Virus record (IMG/VR): IMGVR_UViG_3300046747_000375
Span: 1-28,111 of that record
Direction: 5' to 3' (one strand)
Source: a virus
DNA: 28,111 nt
The position numbers and the translations under genes are program-made. The notes beneath the pieces were generated by a model. The model saw only the letters and a program-made list of their open reading frames with translations, was not told the origin of the DNA and ran no database searches. Of this stretch, positions 6,493-15,138 are shown in pieces (position 1 is the first letter of the stretch; each line of letters opens with the position of its first letter).

Positions 6493-7625
6493 GCGTGCCA
6501 CTTCAGCGTCTGTCCGCGTCGCAGGCCTATCGACAGTCGATCGAGACGCCTGCGTTCGAGGCTGAGCACGATTGGCCGCTCGACTCCACGCAGTGGGGCA
6601 GCATCACGGTTGGCGGCGGAAACGTCTCGCACAGCGCGCCGCTCTCTGCGCACGTGCTTGCTGTCACGACGGCCAGCGGCGACCGCGTCGTTTTGCGCTC
6701 GCATGCCCGACCACGCGCATCCGCGAATCGCTCGCGCTCGTTGACGCTGACGCTGCATCACGCGGGCACCGGTAACGCGCAACAGACGAAGCGCTGGGGC
6801 CTGTTCGACGACAACAACGGGCTGTTCTTCGAGCTCGATGGCGAGCAGCTCAAGGTGGTGCGCCGCTCGAACATCACCGGCAGCGTGGTTGACACCGAAG
6901 TACTGCGCGCGCAGTGGACCGCCGCCGGCAAGTCCACCGGCGCCACGCCGCGCGACGTCAGCAAGACGCACGTGTACGAGATTCGCGAGGTCTGGCCGAA
7001 CGGTGACGCCATCTTCCTGATGGACGGCGAGCCTGTACACCAGATCGACACAGACGGCTCGGTCGTTGGACCGGCGTACCGCACTGCGCGTCTGCCAGTG
7101 TCCATCGAGATCGTCAACGACGGCGCATCGGCTGCCGACTCGGTCTACGTGCACGCCGCGAGCGTTAGCGTCGATGGTGTGCCGACGGGCAAGGCGTTCA
7201 GCGCGCAGATGGTCGATGCCAGCGTGACCACCGAGCAGCCGTTGGTGTGCATCAGACCGGCTGCGACGTTCGGCGGGCAAGCGAACCTTGGCGAGGTCAT
7301 CGCCGATGCGTTGCAGGTCATCTGCAGCGACGACGCGCTGATCCGCGTGACCGTGGGCGGGACCATCACGGGCGGCACGTGGTCCGCGCATCCAAACGCG
7401 GCCTCGTTTGCCGAGGTCAACGACGACGCCACGAGCATCAGCGGTGGTCGTTCGGTCGAGTACCTGACTGATGGCGGACTGTCCGTGTCTGACCTTGCCT
7501 CGCTGTTCCAAGCGCTGCGCATTCAGGCAGACGGCACGACGCTCGACACGCTCGCAATCACCGCAGAGGCAATCACCGGCTCCATCAGCGCACGCGCTGC
7601 GTTGAGCTGGAAGGAGATTCGGTAA
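6489..7625 (+). CDS. Structural protein with ConA/LamG-like domain
   Basis: This 378-aa protein starts at ATG 6489 (4-base overlap). Residues about 60-230 are beta-rich and contain W-G-L-F-D-D-N-N-G-L-F-F-E-L-D-G, then V-V-R-R-S-N-x-T-G-S-V-V-D-T. This pattern resembles jelly-roll/concanavalin-like domains found in virion surface proteins of environmental phages. The C-terminal 140 residues are also beta-rich and may form a second domain. Its place between neck and sheath genes is unusual for a receptor-binding protein. A collar, neck-fibre or head-decoration role is possible. The fold is an inference from sequence pattern. Confidence 0.5.
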   Translation: MSVPLQRLSASQAYRQSIETPAFEAEHDWPLDSTQWGSITVGGGNVSHSAPLSAHVLAVTTASGDRVVLRSHARPRASANRSRSLTLTLHHAGTGNAQQTKRWGLFDDNNGLFFELDGEQLKVVRRSNITGSVVDTEVLRAQWTAAGKSTGATPRDVSKTHVYEIREVWPNGDAIFLMDGEPVHQIDTDGSVVGPAYRTARLPVSIEIVNDGASAADSVYVHAASVSVDGVPTGKAFSAQMVDASVTTEQPLVCIRPAATFGGQANLGEVIADALQVICSDDALIRVTVGGTITGGTWSAHPNAASFAEVNDDATSISGGRSVEYLTDGGLSVSDLASLFQALRIQADGTTLDTLAITAEAITGSISARAALSWKEIR

Positions 7626-7912
7626 TGTCTGAGACCAAGCGCGTATTCGCGGTGCCTGGCCGTCTGCTCACGAGCATGACGCGCAGCCGCACTGGGCAAG
7701 CCATACAGTATGTCGGTTACGACCTGCTGACCGACGCGAGCGCTCCAGCGGACCACGAGATCCCGAGGGGCAACCGATACCGCATCAAGCTCGACGGCGA
7801 GCTAGTCGTGGCTGATTCGTACATCCGCGGCGCGCTGCGCGATGGCGACATCAGCGAGACGGCGCCCGTTGCTGCAAAGCCGGCGCGCTCTGACAAGTCG
7901 AAGGAGGCCTGA
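7625..7912 (+). CDS. DUF2635-like protein preceding the sheath
   Basis: This 95-aa protein starts at ATG 7625 (TAATG coupling). It begins with V-P-G-R-L-L and has the sequence I-P-R-G-N-R-Y-R-I-K-L, then a strand and R-D-G-D-I. This recalls the small DUF2635 proteins encoded just before the sheath gene in Mu-like phages (Mu gp38 position): an N-terminal P-x-G-R, then a G-D near the end. It ends in a charged tail (RSDKSKEA). Its exact role is unknown even in Mu. The position directly before the sheath is the best support. Confidence 0.5.
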   Translation: MSETKRVFAVPGRLLTSMTRSRTGQAIQYVGYDLLTDASAPADHEIPRGNRYRIKLDGELVVADSYIRGALRDGDISETAPVAAKPARSDKSKEA

Positions 7913-7914
7913 TC

Positions 7915-9417
7915 ATGGCGCTCGCGTCCATCATTGCCAGCGACAACAAGGTCCCTGGAACATACATCAGAACCACGTTCGGAGCGGGCGCGCGCAGTGC
8001 CGCCGACTCCACCAAGCACGTAGTGCTTTTCGGCAACAAGTACGCGACCGGCTCGACCATGACGGTTGAGACCGAGTACGACTGCTACTCGATCGACGAA
8101 GCGCGCGCGCTTGCCGGCAACGGTGGCGAGCTCGCTTGCATGGCAGAGCAGGCGCTGACGGCGAACCCCGGCGCGTCGATCAAGCTCATCGCCGTCACCG
8201 AGTCTGCTGGTACCAAGGCCAACGCTACGGTCATCATTGGCGGCACCACGGCAACCACGGCTGGCACGGTCGAAGTGTCGGTGCGCGGCGAGATCATCGA
8301 GATTGGGTTCGCTGCTGGCGACGCCATCGCGGCCATCGCCACAGCAGTGCGCGACGCCATCAACAACAAGACGTTCTGGCCTGTGGTCGCGTCCGTATCG
8401 ACGGCGACCGTCACGGTGACCGCCAAGAACTTCGGCCCGCGCGGCAATTTCATCAGCCTGCGCACGCGCATCATCGAGAGCGGCACAGGCATCACATCCA
8501 CGGCGTCTGCCACGTACCTCGGCAGCGGCGCCACGAGCGATGACCCTCAGACTGCGCTTGATGTCGAGGCCGCACTACGCCGCACGTTCCTCGCCTGCCC
8601 GTACGCCGACTCGACGCAGATCGCGAAGTTCAAGTCGCACGTGGACGCGCAGGATGAGCCCGAAGTGGGCAACCGCAAGCGCGTCGTGTTCGCCTCGCAC
8701 GACACCATCGCGAACGTCACCACGCTCGCCACTGGCGTCAACTTCCAGCGCGTCGACTGCATCTGGATGCGCAACAGCGACATGACGCCTGCGGAGATCA
8801 GCGCTGGCATCTGCGCATTCCGCGCTGGCCAGGACTCGACACAGCCGCGCTTCAACTACGACGGTGTGCAGATTCCCGGCTTCAAGCCGCACTACAACTC
8901 GGCGGACCGACCGACCAACGCGCAGCTCAAGGCGGCGCTGAACAACGGCATCACGCCGCTGGCAACGGTCGGCGCTGGCGATGTGGCCATCGTCCGTGGC
9001 ATCACGTCGAAGTCGCAGGACTCGAGCGGCAAGCCCGATTACCGCGTGCTCGATTGGCACAAGGTCACCGTCATCGACTACGGCGCTGACATCTTCGAGA
9101 TCGTCTACTCCGACCGCTTCGGCGGATTCGCAGCGAGCGACGACGCCAAGGACGACAAGCTACCGCCCGACCTCGTGTGCACGCCGAAGATGGTCCGCGA
9201 CCTTGTCTTCGAGGTGCTCAACGCGATGGAAGGCAGCGGCTCCGACTCGCTGGGCATCATCGGCGGCTTGCTCGACCTCGGCAGTGTCGAGCGCAACGCC
9301 GCGCAGGTAATCGTCGAGCTCAGCAAGATTTCGCAGGGCCGATTCAACATCTCTTCACCGGTGGACGTCATCGAACTGGCTCATCAGTTCGCACACGACA
9401 TCCGCCAGGTGGGCTGA
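7915..9417 (+). CDS. Contractile tail sheath protein
   Basis: This 500-aa protein has a near-perfect ribosome site AAGGAGG (7901-7907) 7 bases before ATG 7915, as expected for an abundant virion protein. It has Mu gpL-like features: an N-terminal I-P-x-x-R-x-P-like region (V-P-G-T-Y-I-R-T), a Thr/Ser/Val-rich variable domain (about 95-205), and the conserved core with R-x-V-F-A-S (about 260). The C-terminal part has D-W-H-K-V-T-V-I-D-Y (about 380), D-x-x-F-E-I-V-Y-S-D-R and a final segment for handshake strands. It polymerises around the tube and contracts on infection. The tube gene follows directly. Confidence 0.88.
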   Translation: MALASIIASDNKVPGTYIRTTFGAGARSAADSTKHVVLFGNKYATGSTMTVETEYDCYSIDEARALAGNGGELACMAEQALTANPGASIKLIAVTESAGTKANATVIIGGTTATTAGTVEVSVRGEIIEIGFAAGDAIAAIATAVRDAINNKTFWPVVASVSTATVTVTAKNFGPRGNFISLRTRIIESGTGITSTASATYLGSGATSDDPQTALDVEAALRRTFLACPYADSTQIAKFKSHVDAQDEPEVGNRKRVVFASHDTIANVTTLATGVNFQRVDCIWMRNSDMTPAEISAGICAFRAGQDSTQPRFNYDGVQIPGFKPHYNSADRPTNAQLKAALNNGITPLATVGAGDVAIVRGITSKSQDSSGKPDYRVLDWHKVTVIDYGADIFEIVYSDRFGGFAASDDAKDDKLPPDLVCTPKMVRDLVFEVLNAMEGSGSDSLGIIGGLLDLGSVERNAAQVIVELSKISQGRFNISSPVDVIELAHQFAHDIRQVG

Positions 9418-9427
9418 GGGGTAGTCC

Positions 9428-9808
9428 ATGGCTGACATCGCATACGAGGGCGTTGGTTACGTCGTCATCAACGGACGCACCCAAGCTCAGTGCAAAAACA
9501 TCACGGTCAACCTGTCGAGCAACGACAAGGAGGTGACCACCATGGCGCTCGGCTTCGCCGGCTTCAGCGACGGCGCCGGCATGGCCAGCATCGACGTCGA
9601 GTCCGCGGTGCCGAAGAAGGGCTTCGAGAAGTCGTTCGCTCGCGCAGTCACCGACAAAGAGACGGTCTCGATCGTCTACAAGTCTGGCGGCACGCGCTTC
9701 CAGTTCACGGGCCGCTTCACTGAAGCGACCATGAAGAACGACACCGAGTCGCCGGCCTCGACCAGCGGCAAGTTCGTCGGCGGGATGCCCAAGCTTACCG
9801 GAGGCTGA
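9428..9808 (+). CDS. Tail tube protein
   Basis: This 126-aa protein starts at ATG 9428 with GAGGGG upstream. It directly follows the sheath gene, as in Mu (gpM) and P2 (FII). It is beta-rich, with T-V-N-L-S-S-N-D-K-E and S-G-G-T-R-F-Q-F-T-G-R-F strands like the small tube proteins of contractile tails. Hexamers would stack to form the inner conduit for DNA. The small size and the sheath-tube-chaperone order make the call firm. Confidence 0.82.
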   Translation: MADIAYEGVGYVVINGRTQAQCKNITVNLSSNDKEVTTMALGFAGFSDGAGMASIDVESAVPKKGFEKSFARAVTDKETVSIVYKSGGTRFQFTGRFTEATMKNDTESPASTSGKFVGGMPKLTGG

Positions 9809-9811
9809 TGC

Positions 9812-10348
9812 GTGGCGAAGTTCTCTGACGACAGCGTGCGAGCTGCACTCGCCGGACGTGGCGAGGTGCGCCGTTACGCGTTGCCAGGGGCTGACAGCAT
9901 TGACGTTGGCGTCAAGGTGCCGACCGATGCTGAGCTTGACGGCGCTCGACTGCGCGCGGTGGACTTCTGCAAGAAGAAGAAGGTCGATCCGAAGTTCGAC
10001 CCCGACTTTCTCGAGCACGCCATTCAGCGCGAGACCATCGCGCTTTCGTTCGTGGACATCGACGCGCAGACCGAAGCGTTTTTCGAGGACGCTGACGCAG
10101 TGGCAGAGCTTGACGCGATGATGGTCAGCTCCTGCTACGAGGTCTACCTGCTCCACTTCCAGGCGATGGACCCGTACGCGTTCGTCAGCGGCGACGAGGC
10201 CGAGGAGCTGGCAGACACCCTGGGAAAATCCGAAAGGCCAGAGGAGAGGTTGAGTGCGTACGACTCGCGCACGCTCCGGGCCTCTGTGCTTTCTTTGGCG
10301 TTGAAGCTGCACGAGGCACGAGCCTCACTCAAGTCGTCTACTACCTGA
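9812..10348 (+). CDS. Tail assembly chaperone, zero-frame product
   Basis: This 178-aa protein starts at GTG 9812 with GGAGG (9800-9804) 7 bases upstream. It sits between tube and tape measure genes, where tail chaperones (lambda G/GT, P2 E/E', Mu gp41/42) are encoded. It is acidic and helical. Chaperones of this type coat the tape measure during tail growth and are absent from the virion. From position 10228 the zero frame gives an undistinguished Ser/Arg/Leu-rich tail to the TGA at 10346-10348, while the -1 frame gives a more family-like end (see the frameshift entry). Confidence 0.75.
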   Translation: MAKFSDDSVRAALAGRGEVRRYALPGADSIDVGVKVPTDAELDGARLRAVDFCKKKKVDPKFDPDFLEHAIQRETIALSFVDIDAQTEAFFEDADAVAELDAMMVSSCYEVYLLHFQAMDPYAFVSGDEAEELADTLGKSERPEERLSAYDSRTLRASVLSLALKLHEARASLKSSTT

Positions 10349-10386
10349 CGACTCTCAAAGACTACCAGCGGCTACTCAAGAAGTAG
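9812..10386 (+). CDS. Tail assembly chaperone, predicted -1 frameshift product
   Basis: At 10222-10228 the sequence GGGAAAA is read as G GGA AAA in the chaperone frame, the exact X XXY YYZ phase for a -1 slip. After slippage, decoding resumes at 10228 (ATC) and stays open for 52 codons to TAG 10384-10386, giving about 191 aa. The new end contains T-Q-V-V-Y-Y-L-T-T-L-K-D-Y-Q-R-L-L-K-K, a helix typical of the T or E' part of tail chaperones. No independent start serves this frame. It stops 12 bases before the tape measure start. In other phages the shifted product links the chaperone to tail tube subunits. The frames and the heptamer are seen directly; the efficiency is unknown. Confidence 0.7.
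10222..10228 (+). promoter_or_regulatory. Programmed -1 ribosomal frameshift site
   Basis: The heptamer GGGAAAA is in the correct phase within the chaperone gene and lies where tail chaperone frameshifts usually occur, near the end of the first frame and before the tape measure. G-GGA-AAA is a known slippery type. I did not find a convincing downstream stem-loop by eye. Confidence 0.7.
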
Positions 10387-10398
10387 GAGAGCGGCAAC

Positions 10399-12378
10399 GT
10401 GGCGATAGAGGCTGAAGCGCGAATTCGCATGACTGGCGCGTCGGATGCCCGACGTGCCATGCAGGGCGTTCGCCGCGAGACTGCCGAGACCTCGAAGGCC
10501 ACGAAGGCAGCTGCGCAGGCTGAGCGCAAGGCACTTGCTGAGACCCGCAAAGCGCAAGCCGAGTCCGAGCGCGCCAAGCGTGCCGCGACCGCTGCAACAA
10601 CGAAGGAGGCACGCACGCAGGCTCGCGAGCAGCAGAAGCTGGCCGACGAGCAGTCGAAGTATTGGCGCAAGGCTGCACAGGCCAGCGCCGACGAGCGCAT
10701 CAGGCAGGAGCGCCGCGTGACAGCGGTAGCTCAGCGTGAGGCAGCCCGACGTTTGCAGAACGAAAAGCAGACGCTCGAGGCACAGAAGAAGGCGAACGAG
10801 GTGCACGCGCGTCGTGGACGTGCGTTCCTTGGCGGAGTGGTCGGAGCAGCTGTTGGCGGTGCCATGGGCGCATCGCAGACGGCGCGCAGCATCGGCGGCA
10901 TTCGCTCGATGCCGGAGCGTATCCAGGCGGCGAACGAGTTCCGCGAGCGGCTGACCATTGCGGCGTCGCAAGCGAACCTCAGCGGCGATGAGAAGGCGAA
11001 GGCCGAAGGGCAAATCAACGCCGCGTCCATCGCCACTGGCAAGGATCAGGGCGAGCTACTCAGCGTGCTCGAGACTGGCCAGGCGAAGTTCAACGACCTG
11101 CGCTTCTTCGCCGACAACCTGAAAGAGATTGCCACCATTGCACGCGCGAGCGGCTCTGATGCTGGCGAGTTCGCGCAGGCACTCGGCTTCACGCGTCAAG
11201 CGTTCGGGCTGAGCGGTGAAGAAGCGATGGAAGCGGCCAAGCTCATGGTGGCCGCTGCGTCGAAGGGCTCCATCGAGGTCAAGGATTTTGCGTCGAGCTT
11301 TGCGCCCGTTGCTGGCTTGTTTGCCCAGTCGACCGGACTCAAGGGCATCGAAGGCGTGCGTCAGTTCCTTGGCACCGCGCAGGCTGCCGGCACACTCGGC
11401 AAGAGCGCCGACGAGTCGGCCACGCTCGTTGAGCGTTTCGTTGCGTCGCTTGCCGACCCGAAGACGCGCACCGGACTCAAGCAGTCCACCGGCATCGACC
11501 TCAAGGGCAAGACGCCCGAAGCGCTCATCGCGGCGCTGGCAGACAGCAAGAAGTTCGCGCGCCCCGGTGTGATGCAGAAGGTGTTCACCGACGTCCGCGA
11601 GCAGCAAGCGGTCACGGCGATGATGGCTGCGTTCCGCCGCACGCGCGAAGGCAAGGACGGCGCGATCGACATCGGCGCGATCGCCAACGTCCAGGCATCC
11701 GAGGGTGCCGCCATCACAGCCAAGACGATGGGCGAGCTCGAAGGAAGCGGCGCCCTAGCCTTCGACCGCCAGAACGCGACGCTGCAGGAGCACACGCTCA
11801 AGAACCTTGGCGACTACAACGCGCAGCTTCTCAAGGTCAACGAGATGTCGATGAACCTGGAGATGAGCTTTTCGAAGCTCGCTCTCTGGTCAGACGCCAT
11901 CTCCGCATCTGGCATCGGCGCGGCGCTGGGCGGCATGGCAGCCGGTGGCGGGTTCGGTGGAGGCGGCGCAGCGGGCGGGAAGATGCTGGGCGGCCTGGGC
12001 AAGGCCGTCGGCGTGCTCGGCCCGGCGCTGGGCATCCTGGGTGGCGGCGCGGCCATCAGCGCGGCCATCGTCGAAGCCGGCGTTGGCGAGAAGGTCGCCG
12101 ACTTCGTGTTCGACCTGTTCAACAGCGACATCGCCAAGATGAAGGCAGGCGGCCCCACAGGCGACGTCAAGGTCCCAACCGACCTGCCCAGCAACGTCGT
12201 GCCCATCCGCCCAACAGCGCCCGCCAGCGCGCCCACAGGAGCCGGAGAGCAGCAATCCGCCGCGACCGGACAGCGCGTGCTGAAAGAGACCGAGAAGCAG
12301 ACGCGCTTGCTCGAGCAAATCGCCGCCAACGGCAAGCCGCCGCCCTTCCACGGGCCGGGACCGCGGGGGCCGAAGTGA
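10399..12378 (+). CDS. Tail tape measure protein
   Basis: This 659-aa protein starts at GTG 10399 with AGGAGA (10385-10390) 8 bases upstream. The order tube, chaperone, tape measure is diagnostic. Residues about 20-135 are an Ala/Arg/Glu-rich coiled coil. Residues about 142-160 and 505-565 are Gly/Ala-rich hydrophobic segments (A-F-L-G-G-V-V-G-A-A-V-G-G-A) that may insert into the host membrane. The C-terminus is Pro-rich (KPPPFHGPGPRGPK). In related phages length sets tail length: at about 0.15 nm per residue this would predict a tail near 100 nm (inference). No peptidase or lysozyme motif was recognised. The next gene starts inside its stop (GTGA). Confidence 0.88.
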   Translation: MAIEAEARIRMTGASDARRAMQGVRRETAETSKATKAAAQAERKALAETRKAQAESERAKRAATAATTKEARTQAREQQKLADEQSKYWRKAAQASADERIRQERRVTAVAQREAARRLQNEKQTLEAQKKANEVHARRGRAFLGGVVGAAVGGAMGASQTARSIGGIRSMPERIQAANEFRERLTIAASQANLSGDEKAKAEGQINAASIATGKDQGELLSVLETGQAKFNDLRFFADNLKEIATIARASGSDAGEFAQALGFTRQAFGLSGEEAMEAAKLMVAAASKGSIEVKDFASSFAPVAGLFAQSTGLKGIEGVRQFLGTAQAAGTLGKSADESATLVERFVASLADPKTRTGLKQSTGIDLKGKTPEALIAALADSKKFARPGVMQKVFTDVREQQAVTAMMAAFRRTREGKDGAIDIGAIANVQASEGAAITAKTMGELEGSGALAFDRQNATLQEHTLKNLGDYNAQLLKVNEMSMNLEMSFSKLALWSDAISASGIGAALGGMAAGGGFGGGGAAGGKMLGGLGKAVGVLGPALGILGGGAAISAAIVEAGVGEKVADFVFDLFNSDIAKMKAGGPTGDVKVPTDLPSNVVPIRPTAPASAPTGAGEQQSAATGQRVLKETEKQTRLLEQIAANGKPPPFHGPGPRGPK

Positions 12379-13286
12379 CCGACCTGCTGCGCGAGATCCT
12401 AATCCCGTCGAGCTTGGACGGCATCACCTTCGACGCTGCAACGCGCAACGTCAAGACGGGTCGCGACTTCACGCGCTACAAGTACCCCTACCGCAAGGGC
12501 CAGGGCGTTGAGGACGTTGGGCGCAAGACGTATGTCTGGTCGCTGACCATCCCGCTGTTCGCTGGCGTGTCGCCGTCGCTGTACCCCGGCAAGTTCGATC
12601 AGCTCATCGCGCTGGTGGAAGACGAAGACAAACGCGGCGAGGTCGAATACATCGACGCGGAGCTCGGCGCCTTCGACGTCAAGATCGTCGACTACGACTG
12701 GAGCACGGTTGGCGATCGACGCGATGGCGTAGAGCTGACCATCACGCTTGAAGAGCGCTCGTTCAATCAGTCGCTGCTGCAGAACCTCACGAGCGGCAAG
12801 CTGAGCGCGCGCGCATCGGCAGCGAAGTCGGCGCAGAACGTCGGCTACCTCGTCGACAGCCTAGACATCCCGGATCCGGCTGACCTGCCGAACGATGGCA
12901 AGTCGCTCACCGATGCGTGGGTCGATTGCCAGAAGGCGCTCGAGACAGCTGCACTCGGCGCTGACCAGGTAGCCGCCAAGATCGATGAGTTCGTGCTGGT
13001 GTCGCAGAAGTTCCTGAGCTTCAGCGCGCAGGACGAAATCGCGCGCTGGTCCATCACGTGCTCGGTCTACGACGCGATCGGTGCTGCGTACGCAGTCGGC
13101 GACGACACGGCCAAGGGCAACGGTGGCGAGAAGCTTATCGAGGTCATCCTGCCAAGCGAGATGACCTCGTTCGAGATTGCTCAGCGCTACTACGGCGACG
13201 CAAATCAGGCAGAGTTGGTCGTCTTCCACAACCCCGTCGCTGGAATGCTGTACTCGCGCGGCGCGCGCATATTGGTGGCGTCATGA
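12375..13286 (+). CDS. DNA circularisation N-terminal domain protein (Mu gpN-like)
   Basis: This 303-aa protein starts at GTG 12375 (4-base overlap). The N-terminal 130 residues fit the DNA_circ_N/Mu gpN pattern: S-L-D-G-I-T-F-D, then G-R-D-F-x-R-Y-K-Y-P-Y-R, a V-E-D-V-G-R segment and a V-W-S-L-T-I-P-L-F strand. The C-terminal 45 residues (E-M-T-S-F-E-I-A-Q-R-Y-Y-G-D, then N-P-V-A-G) look like a LysM/tail-X-type fold. In Mu this is a tail/baseplate hub-associated protein despite its name. The position between tape measure and hub genes matches Mu. The overlap with the next gene is ATGA. Confidence 0.75.
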   Translation: MTDLLREILIPSSLDGITFDAATRNVKTGRDFTRYKYPYRKGQGVEDVGRKTYVWSLTIPLFAGVSPSLYPGKFDQLIALVEDEDKRGEVEYIDAELGAFDVKIVDYDWSTVGDRRDGVELTITLEERSFNQSLLQNLTSGKLSARASAAKSAQNVGYLVDSLDIPDPADLPNDGKSLTDAWVDCQKALETAALGADQVAAKIDEFVLVSQKFLSFSAQDEIARWSITCSVYDAIGAAYAVGDDTAKGNGGEKLIEVILPSEMTSFEIAQRYYGDANQAELVVFHNPVAGMLYSRGARILVAS

Positions 13287-14617
13287 CCATCGAGCGCGAT
13301 TACGCGGCCATCGAGGTTGACGGCTTGCAGTTGGATGGCTGGCAGTCGGTGTCATTCGATGCGGATCTGTTTTCGCCCGCCGATGCATTCAATCTCAAGC
13401 TCGGCGTAGGCACCTCGTCGTCCAGCGAGATGCACAAGAACCTGGACCGCGCTCGCAAGGCGCTCAAGCCAGGCGCGCTCATCAAGTTCTACGTGTCGCA
13501 CGCCGGCAAGATGGCCTTGCAGGGCACCGGCCTCGCCGATGCGCGCCAGATCTCGAACAGCTACGAGTCAGGCACAGACCTCGTGGTGCAAGGCCGCGAC
13601 CTGGCATCGCCGCTAGTCGACAGCGCTGCAGACCTCGACCTATTCCGCAAGGCGCAAGCGAAGGCCAAAGGCGGACAGGTTCGGCTCATCGACCTGGCGA
13701 CGCTCGCTGTTGAGCCGTGGGCATCGCTCGGCATCAAGGTAAGCGCAGACGCCATCGGCGCGCGCAACGTGCGTGCTGGTTACGCATCGTCGAAGAATCC
13801 CGAGCGCACGCGGCAAGACCTCGCCCGTTCACTCGGCATCCCATCCGCGAAGATCAGCGACAAGATCATGGACGGCCTGAACAACGGCACCATCGATCCC
13901 GTCAAGTTACTCACCGGCACCGGTAAGGGCCGCGGGTTGAGCGCGTCTGTCGAAGCGGCGCAAATCTACCAGCTCAAGGTCAAGGATGCGGCAACGCAGG
14001 CCGGTGAGACCGTTTGGGAGCTGCTGTCGCGGCATGCACGTCGGCTCGGTGCGATGCTGCGCATGGGACCGAACGGTGAGCTGCTGATCGCGGCCATAGA
14101 CTACAACCAGCCAGCTCGCTACACGCTCAAGCGCCAGTTCCAGCGCCCCAACGAGAACAACATCTTGAGCGGTGGTGGTCGACTCGACACGGCGCGCGTC
14201 TACTCGACGGTGCGCGTCGTTTCCCGCGGCAAGAACACGACAGGCGGGAAGCGTTTCAAGCTCGATGTGACGGTGGACGACTTCAATGAAAGCGACACGT
14301 CGGTGCCGTTCCAGAAGGTGTTGCTGGTACACGACGACAGCCTGCGCACCGTCGACGAAGCATCGAACCGAGCAGCCGCTGAGCTCGCCAAGTGCCGGCA
14401 AGGCGCCTATGTGCTGACCTACACACTTCGCGGCTTCGGCAGCGATGGCAACGTGTTCGCGACTGACACCATCGCGAACGTTATCGACGACGTCGAAGGC
14501 ATCAGCGGCGAGTACTACGTCATCGGTCGCACGTTCGAGCGCAGTGAAGGCGCCGGCCCGTCGACCACGCTGCGGCTTGTGCCGAAGGACTCGATCGTCC
14601 TGTCGGAGGCCGCATGA
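13283..14617 (+). CDS. Baseplate hub protein (Mu gpP/gp44-like)
   Basis: I choose ATG 13283, which overlaps the previous stop as ATGA, giving 444 aa. A longer frame from 13058 lies inside the previous gene. The protein begins with a strand, V-D-G-L-Q-L-D-G-W, as hub proteins do. The middle part, V-W-E-L-L-S-R-H-A-R-R-L-G-A followed by G-E-L-L-I, is the signature region of Mu gp44/gpD-like hubs. The last 150 residues are beta-rich (tube-like domains). It forms the ring that carries the central spike. It is somewhat longer than the Mu protein. Confidence 0.8.
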   Translation: MTIERDYAAIEVDGLQLDGWQSVSFDADLFSPADAFNLKLGVGTSSSSEMHKNLDRARKALKPGALIKFYVSHAGKMALQGTGLADARQISNSYESGTDLVVQGRDLASPLVDSAADLDLFRKAQAKAKGGQVRLIDLATLAVEPWASLGIKVSADAIGARNVRAGYASSKNPERTRQDLARSLGIPSAKISDKIMDGLNNGTIDPVKLLTGTGKGRGLSASVEAAQIYQLKVKDAATQAGETVWELLSRHARRLGAMLRMGPNGELLIAAIDYNQPARYTLKRQFQRPNENNILSGGGRLDTARVYSTVRVVSRGKNTTGGKRFKLDVTVDDFNESDTSVPFQKVLLVHDDSLRTVDEASNRAAAELAKCRQGAYVLTYTLRGFGSDGNVFATDTIANVIDDVEGISGEYYVIGRTFERSEGAGPSTTLRLVPKDSIVLSEAA

Positions 14618-15138
14618 CACGCGATGAGGTCATCGACATCGTGCGCTCAGTGCTGCGCTGGGGCGAGATCAAGTCGTCCAAGCTCGATGGCTCCAAGAGC
14701 GTGGTTGTGGGCATCGCTGCCGGCGACGATGAAGAGAGCGCGACCGACGACGAGATTGCCGGGTTCGGACCGCTGCAGTTCAAGCCGCTCGCCGGTCAAG
14801 ACGCGCTCTTCTTGCAGATTGGTGACGAGAAAAATTGCCTGCACGTCAAGAATCGCGCGTGGTCCATCAGCATCAGCGATGGCGAAGTCATCTTGCAGGC
14901 GCTGGGCGGGACAACGCCGGCTTATCTGCATCTCAAGCCAGATGGCTCGGTGACCATCAACTCCACCGCCGTGAAGATTGGCGCAGCGACGGCTGCGCAA
15001 GCGGTAGTGCTCGGCAACCAGTTGCAGACGATTCTCGGCGCTCTGACAGTGCCGACCGCGATGGGACCGAGCGGCACGCCCATCAACGCGGCCAACTTCC
15101 CGAACTTCCTATCCACCAAACACGACGTGGACAGCTGA
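14614..15138 (+). CDS. Baseplate central spike protein (gpV/Mu gp45-like)
   Basis: This 174-aa protein starts at ATG 14614 (4-base overlap with the hub). An N-terminal helix is followed by an OB-fold-like domain (about 30-100, with G-F-G-P-L-Q-F-K-P and D-A-L-F-L). Then come short repeats typical of the beta-prism (L-H-L-K-P-D-G-S-V-T-I-N-S-T-A-V-K-I-G). The end, A-V-V-L-G-N-Q-L then M-G-P-S-G-T-P-I, resembles gpV-type spikes. It punctures the outer membrane. I do not see the H-x-H iron site found at the tip of several spikes. Its place after the hub gene matches Mu. Confidence 0.8.
   Translation: MTRDEVIDIVRSVLRWGEIKSSKLDGSKSVVVGIAAGDDEESATDDEIAGFGPLQFKPLAGQDALFLQIGDEKNCLHVKNRAWSISISDGEVILQALGGTTPAYLHLKPDGSVTINSTAVKIGAATAAQAVVLGNQLQTILGALTVPTAMGPSGTPINAANFPNFLSTKHDVDS

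Noticed and set aside
6330-7511. A 393-codon minus-strand frame opposite the ConA-like structural gene
   Set aside because: Arg/Ala/Val-rich shadow of the + strand gene, without a family motif.
9368-10312. A 314-codon minus-strand frame opposite the tube and chaperone genes
   Set aside because: It covers two firmly assigned tail genes on the other strand and its composition is that of a complement frame.
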